64,000 nt of DNA from Mucilaginibacter xinganensis (GTDB lineage: Bacteria > Bacteroidota > Bacteroidia > Sphingobacteriales > Sphingobacteriaceae), in the NCBI RefSeq assembly GCF_002257585.1, contig NZ_CP022743.1:806001-870000 (forward strand), written 5' to 3'. Positions 45,942 through 55,059 of the stretch are shown here, piece by piece (the first letter of the stretch is position 1; every line of letters starts with the position of its first letter). The position numbers were made by a program, and so were the translations under genes. The notes under the pieces are model-generated. The model had not been told where the DNA came from. It worked only from the letters and a program-made list of their open reading frames with translations, and did not search any database.

Positions 45942-47618
45942 ATGAAAAAGATCAGCCTGCTTTTATTACTTCTCATCGCGTTAGCAAAGCCTGTTAAATC
46001 GCAGTTTAATTATGCAATGTATTCGCAAAGTTACCCCACGGGTACTACCGATAAGCCCGCCAACCTCGGCATAATTACGGCAGTTTATGAAACTAACAAT
46101 TCTTTTTGGATAATGAATTCAAACGAGACGCTGTTTGCCTCATTATCGCATTCGCCGGCTTTTCAAAAGGAGAGACCATTAAACTTTACGGCAATTTCCA
46201 CGTTCGATACGGCAAAAGCTCAATTTCTGTTACACGGTGTTAATAAAACCAACGCCCGGGCGTACGAGTTCAGGGTAACAGATGGCAATGGCAAAGTAAT
46301 GGAGCCATGGAGCGCTATTGCAAAATTTACGGACGATATGTTAACATCGGTTTCCGGAATGCCGCAAATGGCTTACCTGGGTGGTTACAGGGGTGATTTT
46401 GGGAATAAAGTGATAGTGGATGTAAGGAAAAAGGGGAGTGATAAAATAGTGGCTACCTCTGTTGTGGCGTGGCCGGCAATAAAACCGGTAATAGGCGAAA
46501 TTTATACTGCTAATGAATTCGATTTGTTTTTTAAAAGGCTGAGCAGGCCATGGTCATACCGGGCAACGGATGAAGAGATAAAACGGTGGAAAAAACACTA
46601 CACTGCCGATCAGCTCGACCCCCAAACGTTGAGGCCTAAAAAGTTAATCCTTGAACCAACTGATAATAACCTGATATTTTATTTGCTGGCTGATATTTAC
46701 GACAGAAAACAAGTAGAATATCAACTTGAAAAAAATGGCGAAGTATTTAGCGGCTGGAAAGAAAATGATTTTGACAACCAGTTTGTATGGCTCAAAAACC
46801 TTACGCCGGGGCAGTATTTATTAAAAATACGATATAACGTACAGCGCCAAAATATAACAAGCTATCCTTTTGAAGTTAAAACACCCTGGTATCAATCAAC
46901 GCTGTTTAAGGTGGTCGCCGGCATTTTAATATGCGCTTTTTTGGGTGCCATTATTTTGATCATTGTTAACATCAGGCAAAAACAACGGGCGGAGCGGGAG
47001 CTGGTTAAAAAAACAAAGCTGCAACTGGAACTAAAAAGTATTTATGCACAGCTTAACCCGCATTTTATTTTTAATGCGCTAAGTTCAATACAGGGCCTCA
47101 TTAATAAACAGGATATTAAAGGAGCTAACAACTACCTGTCTGACTTTGCCAAACTGATGCGCGAATCATTGAATAACAGCAACAAGGATCAAACCTCGCT
47201 GGATAAAGAGATAATAGCTTTACAAACTTACTTAAAGCTGGAGCAATTGCGATTTGGGTTTAACTATCAAGTAAACGTTGATGCCGGGATAAATGCATTT
47301 GAAACAGAAATTCCATCGTTATTATTGCAGCCGCTGATTGAAAATGCTGTTAAGCACGGTGTATCTCCCTTGCAGGAAAAAGGTTTGGTGTCCATCAGTT
47401 TTGCCAGGCAGGCCAATGATATGATAGTAAGTGTAGCAGACAATGGCAGCGGTTTTTTTGCCAATACCAATAGCAATGGCTTTGGATTGAAGCTTACACA
47501 GGACCGGATAAAATTATTAAACGAGTATAGCAGGGGGCAGGCCATATCATTTGAAGTGAAAGGCAATTCGCCATCGGGTACTATTATCGAACTAAAGTTT
47601 AAAAACTGGTTTTTATGA
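45942..47618 (+). CDS. LytS-like sensor histidine kinase
   Basis: A 558-residue membrane kinase. A signal peptide (about 1-20, ending VKSQ) leads into a ~300-residue periplasmic, beta-rich sensing region, then one TM helix (about 322-346), a short coiled coil, the His_kinase domain with LNPHFIFNALSSIQGLINK (phospho-acceptor His near 373), and an HATPase region with PLIENAVKHG and DNGSGF. This is the LytS/YehU branch that pairs with LytTR regulators. The stop overlaps the regulator start (ATGA), so the two are translationally coupled. The stimulus is unknown. Confidence 0.9.
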   Translation: MKKISLLLLLLIALAKPVKSQFNYAMYSQSYPTGTTDKPANLGIITAVYETNNSFWIMNSNETLFASLSHSPAFQKERPLNFTAISTFDTAKAQFLLHGVNKTNARAYEFRVTDGNGKVMEPWSAIAKFTDDMLTSVSGMPQMAYLGGYRGDFGNKVIVDVRKKGSDKIVATSVVAWPAIKPVIGEIYTANEFDLFFKRLSRPWSYRATDEEIKRWKKHYTADQLDPQTLRPKKLILEPTDNNLIFYLLADIYDRKQVEYQLEKNGEVFSGWKENDFDNQFVWLKNLTPGQYLLKIRYNVQRQNITSYPFEVKTPWYQSTLFKVVAGILICAFLGAIILIIVNIRQKQRAERELVKKTKLQLELKSIYAQLNPHFIFNALSSIQGLINKQDIKGANNYLSDFAKLMRESLNNSNKDQTSLDKEIIALQTYLKLEQLRFGFNYQVNVDAGINAFETEIPSLLLQPLIENAVKHGVSPLQEKGLVSISFARQANDMIVSVADNGSGFFANTNSNGFGLKLTQDRIKLLNEYSRGQAISFEVKGNSPSGTIIELKFKNWFL

Positions 47619-48370
47619 GCATTAGTGCAGTTTTAATTGACGACGAAAAACACAACCTGGACAATCTACAGGAACTGCTGTATGCCTATTGCCCGCAAAT
47701 AACAGTTTGTGCTGCGGCGCTGGGTGCCGATGAAGGGGTCAGTATTATCCTTAAACACCAGCCAGAGCTTGTTTTTTTAGACATCCAAATGCCCAATAAA
47801 ACAGGCTTTGACTTATTACGTGGACTAAGCAACTATGATTTTGAGGTAATATTTGTTACCGCTTTTGACAATTACGCCATACAAGCCATGCGGTTTGCCG
47901 CGGTTGATTACCTGTTAAAGCCCATTGATATTAATGAGCTGCAGGCAGCAGTTGACAGGGCAGTTAAAAAGTGCCGGCTTAAAGTTCAGAACCAGCAGCT
48001 TGAAAACCTAATCCATTTATTAAAAAGTCAGCAGAATAAAGAAGATCAGCGGATTGCGCTTACTACGCTTAAAGAAACAAGGTTTGTAAAAACAAGCGGG
48101 ATAATACGGTGCGAATCGTCAAATAACTACAGTACTTTCTTTTTGCAGGATGGAGAAGAACTTTTGGTGAGCAAACCCATTTATGAGTACGAAGAGATAC
48201 TGAAAGATTATGGTTTTATCCGCTGCCACCAGTCGCACCTGGTCAACAAAAAGTTTGTCAAAAGCTGGAAAAAAGAATACGGCGATCATCTACTGTTGTT
48301 TAACGGAACGGAAGTGCCGGTATCACGAAGTAAAAAAGACGAGGTAAAGCGAGCGCTCGACACCGGCTAA
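47615..48370 (+). CDS. LytTR-family response regulator
   Basis: A 251-residue regulator. Receiver domain about 1-120: acidic pocket IDDEKHN, phospho-acceptor Asp in VFLDIQMPNKTGFD (about 55), and VDYLLKPID. LytTR DNA-binding domain about 150-248: CESSNNYSTFFLQDG, IRCHQSHLVNKKFVKSW and a C-terminal VPVSRSKKDEVK. It is co-translated with the kinase at 45942. The next gene (48477, same strand) may be a target; the dyad GCGTAA / TTACGC at 48406-48425 in the gap is a weak candidate site only. Confidence 0.94.
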   Translation: MSISAVLIDDEKHNLDNLQELLYAYCPQITVCAAALGADEGVSIILKHQPELVFLDIQMPNKTGFDLLRGLSNYDFEVIFVTAFDNYAIQAMRFAAVDYLLKPIDINELQAAVDRAVKKCRLKVQNQQLENLIHLLKSQQNKEDQRIALTTLKETRFVKTSGIIRCESSNNYSTFFLQDGEELLVSKPIYEYEEILKDYGFIRCHQSHLVNKKFVKSWKKEYGDHLLLFNGTEVPVSRSKKDEVKRALDTG

Positions 48371-48476
48371 TTCCTCCTGTTAATTCTTAACCGATTACTC
48401 CCGCGGCGTAACCAATATATTACGCAGCCTTAGCAACCTATTGCCCAAACTTTTCATCTTACAAAAAATAAAAACA

Positions 48477-49703
48477 ATGAAAAAACTATTATTAATATGC
48501 GGTATTTGCTTAGTGACCCTTTTCGCTGATGCACAGGAGAGTAAAGAAGCAGCAGATTTTAATGCCTATTATATTAAAACAGATAGCAGTATGCATGCCG
48601 CCTATGCTTTAAAAGATTATCCTAAATCTATTTCGCTGGCTAACGAGTGGTTTGACAGGTATGATAAGCTGTCGCCCGCTTTTAAACAAAACAACCCAGG
48701 CTATTTGCCGGGCATGTACTATAACCTGGCTTGTTACACTTCAATGAATGGTGAAAAAAATAAAGCCATCACCTGTTTTGAAAAGGCTTATAAGACAGGG
48801 TTTTCGAATTATACGCTGGCAAAAACAGATGGCGATTTGAACAGCCTGCGCGATGATGAGCAGTTTAAGGCAGTATTAAATCAGCTAAGAGAAAAAGGAG
48901 ACTATAACTATGTGCTAAAAAAAGCCGGTCCTTATAACAAGGAAAAAGCTGATCTGCCCGTATTCACTTATCAAGCTGCCAGCGCTCCTGAGCTGGTTAA
49001 CTTTAAAACCAAATTTAACCTTGACTCAGTAAGTGGTAACGGTGATGAGATCAGCAAAATTAAAAACCTGCTTTATTGGGTACATGATGCGGTAAGGCAT
49101 GATGGCAATTCAAATAACCCGCCATCAAAAAATGCGATTGACCTGATAGCTGTTTGTAAAAAGGATGACCGTGGCTTAAACTGCCGCATGATGGCAACCA
49201 TTTTAAAAGATGCTTACCAGGCCGAAGGTTTTAAAGCAAGGCTGGTGACCTGTATGCCCAAAGATACAGCAGATTTTGACTGCCATGTAATTAACGTTGT
49301 ATGGTCAAAAAACGTGAATAAATGGATTTGGATGGACCCTACTTTTGGCGCATATATGAGAGACGACAAGGGAAACTATTTGAGCATTGAAGAAGTGAGG
49401 GAGCGATTGATCAATGATAGTCCGCTGGTTTTGAATGACGACGCCAACTGGAACCATAAGAACAAAGAAACACAGGAAACCTACCTTAATTATATATCGA
49501 AAAACTTATACTGGATAAGATGTGCCGCTAAAAGTGAATGGGACCTGGAAACCCAAAAGAAGGGCAAACAGGCTATTCAGTATGTTAATTTATATCCCGG
49601 TAAATTTACCACCATAAACAGCACTAATAAATTCGGGGCGAACAAGACCGAGTATGCGACTAATAACCCGGAATATTTTTGGCAGAAACCGGATGTTGAA
49701 TAA
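48477..49703 (+). CDS. Exported transglutaminase-like domain protein
   Basis: A 408-residue protein with a signal peptide (about 1-19, ending FADAQ), a TPR-like N-terminal part (YNLACYTSMNGEKNKAITCF, LNSLRDDEQFKAVLNQL), and a transglutaminase-like core. The predicted catalytic triad is Cys in GLNCRMMATIL (about 235), His in DFDCHVINVVW (about 269) and Asp in WIWMDPTFGAY (about 286). It may cleave or cross-link peptides, or act as an inactive binding version; this is undecided. The start is the ATG at 48477, which begins the signal peptide. It is 106 bp after the LytTR regulator on the same strand. Confidence 0.8.
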   Translation: MKKLLLICGICLVTLFADAQESKEAADFNAYYIKTDSSMHAAYALKDYPKSISLANEWFDRYDKLSPAFKQNNPGYLPGMYYNLACYTSMNGEKNKAITCFEKAYKTGFSNYTLAKTDGDLNSLRDDEQFKAVLNQLREKGDYNYVLKKAGPYNKEKADLPVFTYQAASAPELVNFKTKFNLDSVSGNGDEISKIKNLLYWVHDAVRHDGNSNNPPSKNAIDLIAVCKKDDRGLNCRMMATILKDAYQAEGFKARLVTCMPKDTADFDCHVINVVWSKNVNKWIWMDPTFGAYMRDDKGNYLSIEEVRERLINDSPLVLNDDANWNHKNKETQETYLNYISKNLYWIRCAAKSEWDLETQKKGKQAIQYVNLYPGKFTTINSTNKFGANKTEYATNNPEYFWQKPDVE

Positions 49704-49719
49704 AATCATGATAATTGAT

Positions 49720-49752
49720 AAAGGCAACCTGGTTGATTTTCGGGTTGCCTTT
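49720..49752 (+). terminator. Intrinsic terminator of the transglutaminase-like gene
   Basis: Perfect 10-bp stem AAAGGCAACC / GGTTGCCTTT with a 13-base loop, 16 bp after the stop codon. It is also close to the convergent DUF1801 gene end (49785). Confidence 0.8.
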
Positions 49753-49784
49753 GTAATATCGGGGGGGATTTTATAGCTCGAAAC

Positions 49785-50216
49785 TTAATCTTCGTTGGTA
49801 ACCTGAGTCCCATAGCGTATTGCCGCTTCAAGTATTTCAGTGCTGATATCTTTTAGGGTTTTGAACCTGATGCAATACCCGGTCACGCTAGCCTTTCCCA
49901 GTTTTTTTCCAAACGTTTGGGCTAAATAAGTTTTATCTTTGATACCCAGGATATAGACAGAGATCCCGGTTTTGTTGGCGCTTAAACCAATTTGAAAAAA
50001 ATCCCGGGTCTTTCCATCAGCATATTTTATGGTGTAAGATCCATAGCCTATGGTAGGGTTACTAACAGTTTTATTTTCGCTGTTTTTTCCATTGTCGAAC
50101 CATAATTTACAACCTGGTAAAATTTGGAGCATGAGCTGGTGCAGCTGTTGCATATCGCTAAGTTTTGGTTCAGGCTGGCTGGTAATATACTCGTTGATCT
50201 GCTCTTGTACGTTCAT
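49785..50216 (-). CDS. DUF1801 domain protein
   Basis: A 143-residue cytosolic protein of the DUF1801/YdhG-like fold: N-terminal helices (INEYITSQPEPKLSDMQQLHQLMLQ), a strand with CKLWFDNG, NPTIGYGSYTIKYADG, and FQIGLSANKTGISVYI. The family is small and functionally unassigned, distantly like frataxin-type alpha/beta folds. The start is placed at MNVQEQINEY (50216); an upstream in-frame start at 50258 adds a tail that does not look conserved. It is the last of a minus-strand series beginning at 53618, but gaps suggest separate transcription. Confidence 0.82.
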   Translation of the reverse strand: MNVQEQINEYITSQPEPKLSDMQQLHQLMLQILPGCKLWFDNGKNSENKTVSNPTIGYGSYTIKYADGKTRDFFQIGLSANKTGISVYILGIKDKTYLAQTFGKKLGKASVTGYCIRFKTLKDISTEILEAAIRYGTQVTNED

Positions 50217-50275
50217 ACGAAAAATCAAATGATGGTTACTTACTTTGCCTTCTGTCAATTAATACCGGCAAGATA

Positions 50276-50827
50276 TCAATTTTTAGTTTTGGGCGCGTCC
50301 ATTTGTTTCATCCGGTAGGCGGTCACCAATTGTCTGTAGTTCCAGTTTTTATCCTTCTTCTCCAGCAGAAACTGATGAAAGTTTTCCATTTCGCTGTCAG
50401 GCATTCCGATAACTTTTAAAAGCTTCACGCTGCTGTCCCACGAGGCTACTGATATTTTTGTAGCTTCGAGCGTAGTTTGGGCAATTACCAGGTTACGCAA
50501 AGGGTTATAATAGCCGGTATCTTTTTTTGCTTTATTAATATCTGATAAAAGATTGGCGTAAGTAAGTTTTCCTGTACTTGCTGAGGCATTTTTTACCAAG
50601 AGCGCGCGCAGTGTAGTGCGGTCGGCAAATATCTTAATACCGATGCTGTCCAAACCAAAGCAATCCGCATGGTCAGCAACATCATTTTCCATATTCCTTG
50701 CTGAATCGGGGTCGATCTCTTTCTTTAGTAATTTTGTACAATCAACAGATGACTGTGCAGATGCATTGAGGCAAAAGCAAGTTGCAAAAATCACAATAAC
50801 AATTAAAGGAGAACGAAGTGTTTGCAT
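50276..50827 (-). CDS. Exported protein of unknown function
   Basis: A 183-residue protein I do not recognise. A signal peptide (about 1-24, ending NASAQ) is clear. The mature protein is mostly helical by composition, with two cysteines near its N-terminus (VDCTKLL, HADCFGL) that could form a disulphide, and no catalytic motif. It lies between DUF1801 and the GNAT gene on the minus strand. A periplasmic or outer-membrane location is all that can be inferred. Confidence 0.65.
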   Translation of the reverse strand: MQTLRSPLIVIVIFATCFCLNASAQSSVDCTKLLKKEIDPDSARNMENDVADHADCFGLDSIGIKIFADRTTLRALLVKNASASTGKLTYANLLSDINKAKKDTGYYNPLRNLVIAQTTLEATKISVASWDSSVKLLKVIGMPDSEMENFHQFLLEKKDKNWNYRQLVTAYRMKQMDAPKTKN

Positions 50828-50856
50828 AGATTGCTCATTATGAGTTAAATATACAA

Positions 50857-51351
50857 TTATAATTCCTTCCGCATCACATAATCATTCATCCAATACGGGC
50901 CAATGGCAATATCTTCTTCATAAGCCACTTCAAAGCCCATTTTTTCGTAAAAGCTCTTTGCTTTGTTGTGCCGGTTCACATTCAGATCGAGAATATGTTT
51001 ACCGGCTTCAATGGTTTTATGAGCTACCGCATTTATCAGCACCTTGCCGTAGCCTTTTCCCTGCGTTTCGGGCAGGCAGTAAAGCTTGTGCAGCTTATAA
51101 ATTTCAGGATTTTCTTCCCTGGGCGAGTATGCCGCAAATGCAACAGGTTTTTCATCTTCCAACAGTAACAAATAGATTTGCGAGCTATTGTCTATTTGCA
51201 ATTTGATCTTTGCAACGGAATAGATCTCACCCAGCATAAAGCTGATCTGCTCTTTTTCTAATATAGGCGAATAAGAGGGCCACCAGGTTTTTTCTGCAAT
51301 ATCTATAATGGTTTCAACATCGTTTAATGTTGCTTTCCGGATAGTGTACAT
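50857..51351 (-). CDS. GNAT-family N-acetyltransferase
   Basis: A 164-residue acetyltransferase. It opens with the GNAT strand YTIRKATLNDVETIIDIAEKT, and has the acetyl-CoA loop LPETQGKGYGKVLINAV (motif A, Q/R-x-x-G-x-G/A type, about 94-110), followed by LDLNVNRHNKAKSFYEKMGF (motif B, about 123-142). The acceptor is unknown; the layout is close to YitH/PaiA-like small-molecule or protein acetyltransferases. It is 43 bp from the ABC gene upstream on the same strand and may share its transcript. Confidence 0.9.
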   Translation of the reverse strand: MYTIRKATLNDVETIIDIAEKTWWPSYSPILEKEQISFMLGEIYSVAKIKLQIDNSSQIYLLLLEDEKPVAFAAYSPREENPEIYKLHKLYCLPETQGKGYGKVLINAVAHKTIEAGKHILDLNVNRHNKAKSFYEKMGFEVAYEEDIAIGPYWMNDYVMRKEL

Positions 51352-51394
51352 ATTTCACAATAATAGCGACATAATGCTTCGCCTCTCTACGGTA

Positions 51395-52138
51395 TTAATG
51401 ATTTTCTTCTTCGTCAACTTTTATATGGGTTGCTGCAGTTTGCCCAACCCCGAAATATTCCTGCAGCTCATTTAAGGTGGATGAACTGGTTGCAATATCT
51501 TTAATGATCACGCCTTTCTCCATTAATAAGATGCGGTCGCACACATCGGTAATATGATTAAGATCATGACTGGAAATCAGCGTTGTTACACCTTTGTTTT
51601 TGTTGAGGTCCTTCACAATGCTTTTTAGCCTGAACTGTGTGCTGGGGTCAATATTGGCAAAAGGCTCATCCAGCATCAGCAATTGGGGGCTTTGCAACAG
51701 GCACGACGCGACACCAACTTTACACTGGTTGCCTTTTGAAAGATCGCGGATGTATTTCCCTTTTTTCAGGATCTCGCCGTTAAAAAAATCGGTAAGGCCT
51801 GCCATAAAGTCGTCAACATGCGCCCGGCTTTGCTGGTGCAGGCCGCCAATAAAATAAAAATATTCTTCGGGGGTAAGATAGTCTATCAAAAAGCCCTCAT
51901 CAAGGTACGATGCGGTAAAGTTTTTCCAGTCCTCGTTTCCGGCAACTGGTTCCCCCTTCATCAAAACCTGCCCGGTTTCGGGACGGATAAGATCAAGCAT
52001 CATGCGGAACAAGGTAGTTTTCCCTGCGCCGTTATTGCCTACCAGGCCAACGCTTTCGCCCGTTGCTATTGCAACGCCTGGGATATTTACAACGGTTACG
52101 CCGTTATATATTTTCTTAAGGTTTTTAATTTCAATCAT
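51395..52138 (-). CDS. ABC transporter ATP-binding protein
   Basis: A 247-residue ATPase from the ATG at 52136-52138. Walker A GLVGNNGAGKTTLFR (about 30-44), signature RDLSKGNQCKVGVA (LSKGN variant of LSGGQ), Walker B LLMLDEPFANIDP, and the H-loop SSHDLNHI. The position of the signature and the short linker place it with exporters of the ABC-2/CcmA type. It starts 1 bp after the stop of the DUF5687 permease gene, so the two make a unit. The exported substrate is unknown. Confidence 0.93.
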   Translation of the reverse strand: MIEIKNLKKIYNGVTVVNIPGVAIATGESVGLVGNNGAGKTTLFRMMLDLIRPETGQVLMKGEPVAGNEDWKNFTASYLDEGFLIDYLTPEEYFYFIGGLHQQSRAHVDDFMAGLTDFFNGEILKKGKYIRDLSKGNQCKVGVASCLLQSPQLLMLDEPFANIDPSTQFRLKSIVKDLNKNKGVTTLISSHDLNHITDVCDRILLMEKGVIIKDIATSSSTLNELQEYFGVGQTAATHIKVDEEENH

Positions 52139-52139
52139 A

Positions 52140-53618
52140 TTATTTATTTCTGAACCCTTCAGCAATGGTGTATCGTTTGGTGTAAAAATCGGTTTCCAGT
52201 TTCTTTATCCAAAAGCTGCGTGTAAATATAAATACCAGGCTAATTACGGCTAATAAGGCCAGTCCGGCATTTTCGTGGTGCAGCAGCGCAAACGGGCCGT
52301 AAAAAACATATGGGGCAATCAACAGCGGAAACGACAGGATCCATTGGTTACCGCTTACGCCTTCCCAGTTAAAGGCTGCACCTTTCGATAGGTCGATCCG
52401 CTTATAATTGCGGTTGGCAAAAAACAGCACCAGGGTTGTGTTTACGCCGATATTCCATAAATACATAATCACCTCAATAACCAGGATCTTCCAGCCAAAA
52501 TAAGCGTAAGGCGTAGTTAACAGTAAAAAAAATGTGGATATAATAGTGAACATTAAATATTTGGCCCTAACAAAATCAGCAAACTTAACCTTGCTAACCA
52601 GCAACCCATCAAAGTGCGACGCCTGCCAGCTGTACATAAACTGACCGTAGTTGATAACGAAGATGCCCGTCATAAACATGCTTACAAATACGCTGAGGCT
52701 TTCGCTGTTCATTTTAGGGTTAGTGTAAAATATTAACCCGTAAAACATAATAAAAAGCCCCATAATAAAGGCCGATCGGGAGCGCTTATTGCGGAATATC
52801 AATTTAAATTCATTAGCGGCCAGGTCGCCAACACTGCCGAAACGGCTGAGCAGCGGGTACTCTGTACTGCTTTTGTATTTTGCAGCTTTGCGCGAGCCCA
52901 GTTCTTCCAGGTACAGGTTCTCCTTTAAATACAGAAAGTTAAGGTAATACATTACCGTGCCAAGTAAAACAGGAGCAACAGCCAGCGCGGGATGTGTAAT
53001 TACGTTGCCAAAGAATAAAAATGAAAACTTACGGATCGAGATCAGGTGCCATAAAAAATCAGATAACCCAATGAGTATAATTACTGCTGCGGCGGCTAAA
53101 AAGATCCACCCGTTTAAATTGGCTTTACGTTTCAGGTATAAAGCCAGGTAATTGTTAAATATGGTGAGTCCGGCCAGCGATATAAAAAAGGCCAGCGCAA
53201 CCACCGCACCCGAATCTGTTGCTATGATCTTTACAATAAAGGGTGCAAAAAGCACAAACGGCCAAAGATTAAATACCGAAAGCAGCGAGGTAAATGCCAG
53301 GTAACGCACCAGCGAATTCCGTTTTACAGGTAGCTGTAGATAAGGCTGAACGCGCAGGGTAGGCAGTTCCTGAAATTGTAAGCGTGCAAAAAGATCAAAC
53401 AAAAAATAAAAAAGCAGGATGCCGCAAAATGACATCACCAGGTCATCATGAGGGAATGCTTTTTCCAGGAATTTATCCAGGAAAAAGCCCATCACCAGTA
53501 CGTTAATAAACAGGTATAAAATTAATAGGCCCATTACTACCCGTATCGCAATGCTTTTGCCGGTATTTTTTGATCGCCAGAAAGCTTTTAGCTCGTGCCT
53601 GAAGAAAGTTGATATCAT
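52140..53618 (-). CDS. DUF5687-family ABC exporter permease
   Basis: A 492-residue integral membrane protein with many hydrophobic helices in two groups (about 25-215 and 285-485), joined by a cytoplasmic stretch with GDLAANEFKLIFRNKRSR. The N-terminus FFRHELKAFWRSKNTGKSIAIR and the length fit DUF5687, a Bacteroidota ABC-2-like permease. It is the first gene of a pair with the ATPase at 51395-52138, one base apart. It may export a lipid, peptide or drug; nothing in the sequence decides this. Confidence 0.85.
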   Translation of the reverse strand: MISTFFRHELKAFWRSKNTGKSIAIRVVMGLLILYLFINVLVMGFFLDKFLEKAFPHDDLVMSFCGILLFYFLFDLFARLQFQELPTLRVQPYLQLPVKRNSLVRYLAFTSLLSVFNLWPFVLFAPFIVKIIATDSGAVVALAFFISLAGLTIFNNYLALYLKRKANLNGWIFLAAAAVIILIGLSDFLWHLISIRKFSFLFFGNVITHPALAVAPVLLGTVMYYLNFLYLKENLYLEELGSRKAAKYKSSTEYPLLSRFGSVGDLAANEFKLIFRNKRSRSAFIMGLFIMFYGLIFYTNPKMNSESLSVFVSMFMTGIFVINYGQFMYSWQASHFDGLLVSKVKFADFVRAKYLMFTIISTFFLLLTTPYAYFGWKILVIEVIMYLWNIGVNTTLVLFFANRNYKRIDLSKGAAFNWEGVSGNQWILSFPLLIAPYVFYGPFALLHHENAGLALLAVISLVFIFTRSFWIKKLETDFYTKRYTIAEGFRNK

Positions 53619-53715
53619 TTACGCTTTATAAAATAATTGCAGAGGTAATAATAGTTAAAAATTGCGTTTTAACCTATTACTTACACGTTATTACTTCTCG
53701 TTAAGTACGGGAGGT

Positions 53716-54996
53716 TCAATACTTATACCGCTCGCCCCAAAGTTTTTTTAACTTCTCTTTTGATTCATTTTCGCGGGCATTGTTACCGGGATTATAAAGT
53801 TTAGTGCCTTTAATGGCGTCCGGCAAAAAGTCGAGCTCGGTAAAGTTGCCTTCGTAGCTGTGGGCGTATTTATAGTCTTTACCGTAGCCTATATTTTTCA
53901 TCAGTTTGGTTGGTGCATTGCGCAGGTGCAGCGGAACAGGCAGATCGCCGGTTTGTTTAACCATGGCTATTGCGGCACCTATGGCTGTGGTAGCCGAATT
54001 ACTTTTTGCCGATGTTGCCAGGTAGATGGCCGTTTGCGACAGGATCAATTGCGATTCGGGCATGCCTATTTTATTTACCGCCTCAAAACAGCTTTGTGCC
54101 AGCAGCAGCGCATTGGGATTGGCATTGCCTATATCTTCTGATGCCAGGATCAGCATGCGCCGGGCAATAAACAACGGGTCCTCGCCGCCTACTATCATCC
54201 TTGCCAGCCAATAAACTGCACCATTAGGATCGCTGCCGCGCATAGATTTAATGAAGGCCGAAATAATGTCGTAATGCTGTTCGCCTGTTTTATCGTACAG
54301 CGCCATATTTTGCTGCACATGCTCCAGTATATTCTTATTAGTTAAGGTGATCTTTTTGCTGTCGAAAGCATTTACCAGCAGTTCAAAAATATTGAGCAGC
54401 TTGCGGGCGTCACCACCGGAAAGACGGAGCAGTGCTTCGTTCTCTTTAACAATGATGACTTTCTTTTCCAGCACCACGTCCTCCCGCATCGCTTTGTCAA
54501 GCAGGCTCATCAAATCATACTCGTCTAAAGGCTGCAGGATATAAACCTGGCAGCGCGACAGCAAAGCCGAGATCACCTCGAATGAAGGGTTTTCTGTGGT
54601 TGCGCCAATAAGGGTTACTATGCCCCGCTCAACCGCACCCAGCAGGGAATCTTGCTGCGATTTGGAGAACCGGTGGATCTCATCAATAAACAACACCGGC
54701 AGCACCAAGCCTTCAGCTTTTAACAACGATGCTTTTTCAATTACTTCGCGCACATCCTTAACGCCCGAGTTAATGGCGCTCAAGGCAAAAAAAGGCCGGT
54801 CGAGGGTTTGTGAAATGATATACGCCAGGGTTGTTTTCCCTACACCTGGGGGGCCCCAGAAGATCATCGATGGCAAAGCGCCTGATGCAATAGCCTTTCG
54901 TAACACGGCACCATGGCCGACCAAATGTTTTTGCCCCACATAATCATCCAGGTTTTTTGGGCGCATACGCTCGGCTAATGGGGGCAAATTGTTCAT
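53716..54996 (-). CDS. rarA: Replication-associated recombination protein A (MgsA/RarA)
   Basis: A 426-residue AAA+ ATPase from MNNLPPLAERMRPKNLDDYVGQ (ATG 54994-54996). Walker A GPPGVGKTT, Walker B LFIDEIHRF, sensor 1 GATTENPSF, Arg finger in ALLSRCQVY, and the C-terminal RarA tetramerisation domain with SDPNGAVYWLARMI and PLHLRNAPTKLMK. It acts at stalled replication forks, with links to SSB and RecA. The frame is open 69 codons further upstream, but that part overlaps the divergent glycosylase gene and lacks family likeness. It is divergent from alkA by 63 bp, a pairing of DNA-maintenance genes. Confidence 0.95.
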   Translation of the reverse strand: MNNLPPLAERMRPKNLDDYVGQKHLVGHGAVLRKAIASGALPSMIFWGPPGVGKTTLAYIISQTLDRPFFALSAINSGVKDVREVIEKASLLKAEGLVLPVLFIDEIHRFSKSQQDSLLGAVERGIVTLIGATTENPSFEVISALLSRCQVYILQPLDEYDLMSLLDKAMREDVVLEKKVIIVKENEALLRLSGGDARKLLNIFELLVNAFDSKKITLTNKNILEHVQQNMALYDKTGEQHYDIISAFIKSMRGSDPNGAVYWLARMIVGGEDPLFIARRMLILASEDIGNANPNALLLAQSCFEAVNKIGMPESQLILSQTAIYLATSAKSNSATTAIGAAIAMVKQTGDLPVPLHLRNAPTKLMKNIGYGKDYKYAHSYEGNFTELDFLPDAIKGTKLYNPGNNARENESKEKLKKLWGERYKY

Positions 54997-55059
54997 GTAG
55001 TAAAATTCAGAAAAGTAAATGCTAAATCCTAAGAAAATTAGTAATTTTAAAACAACAAT

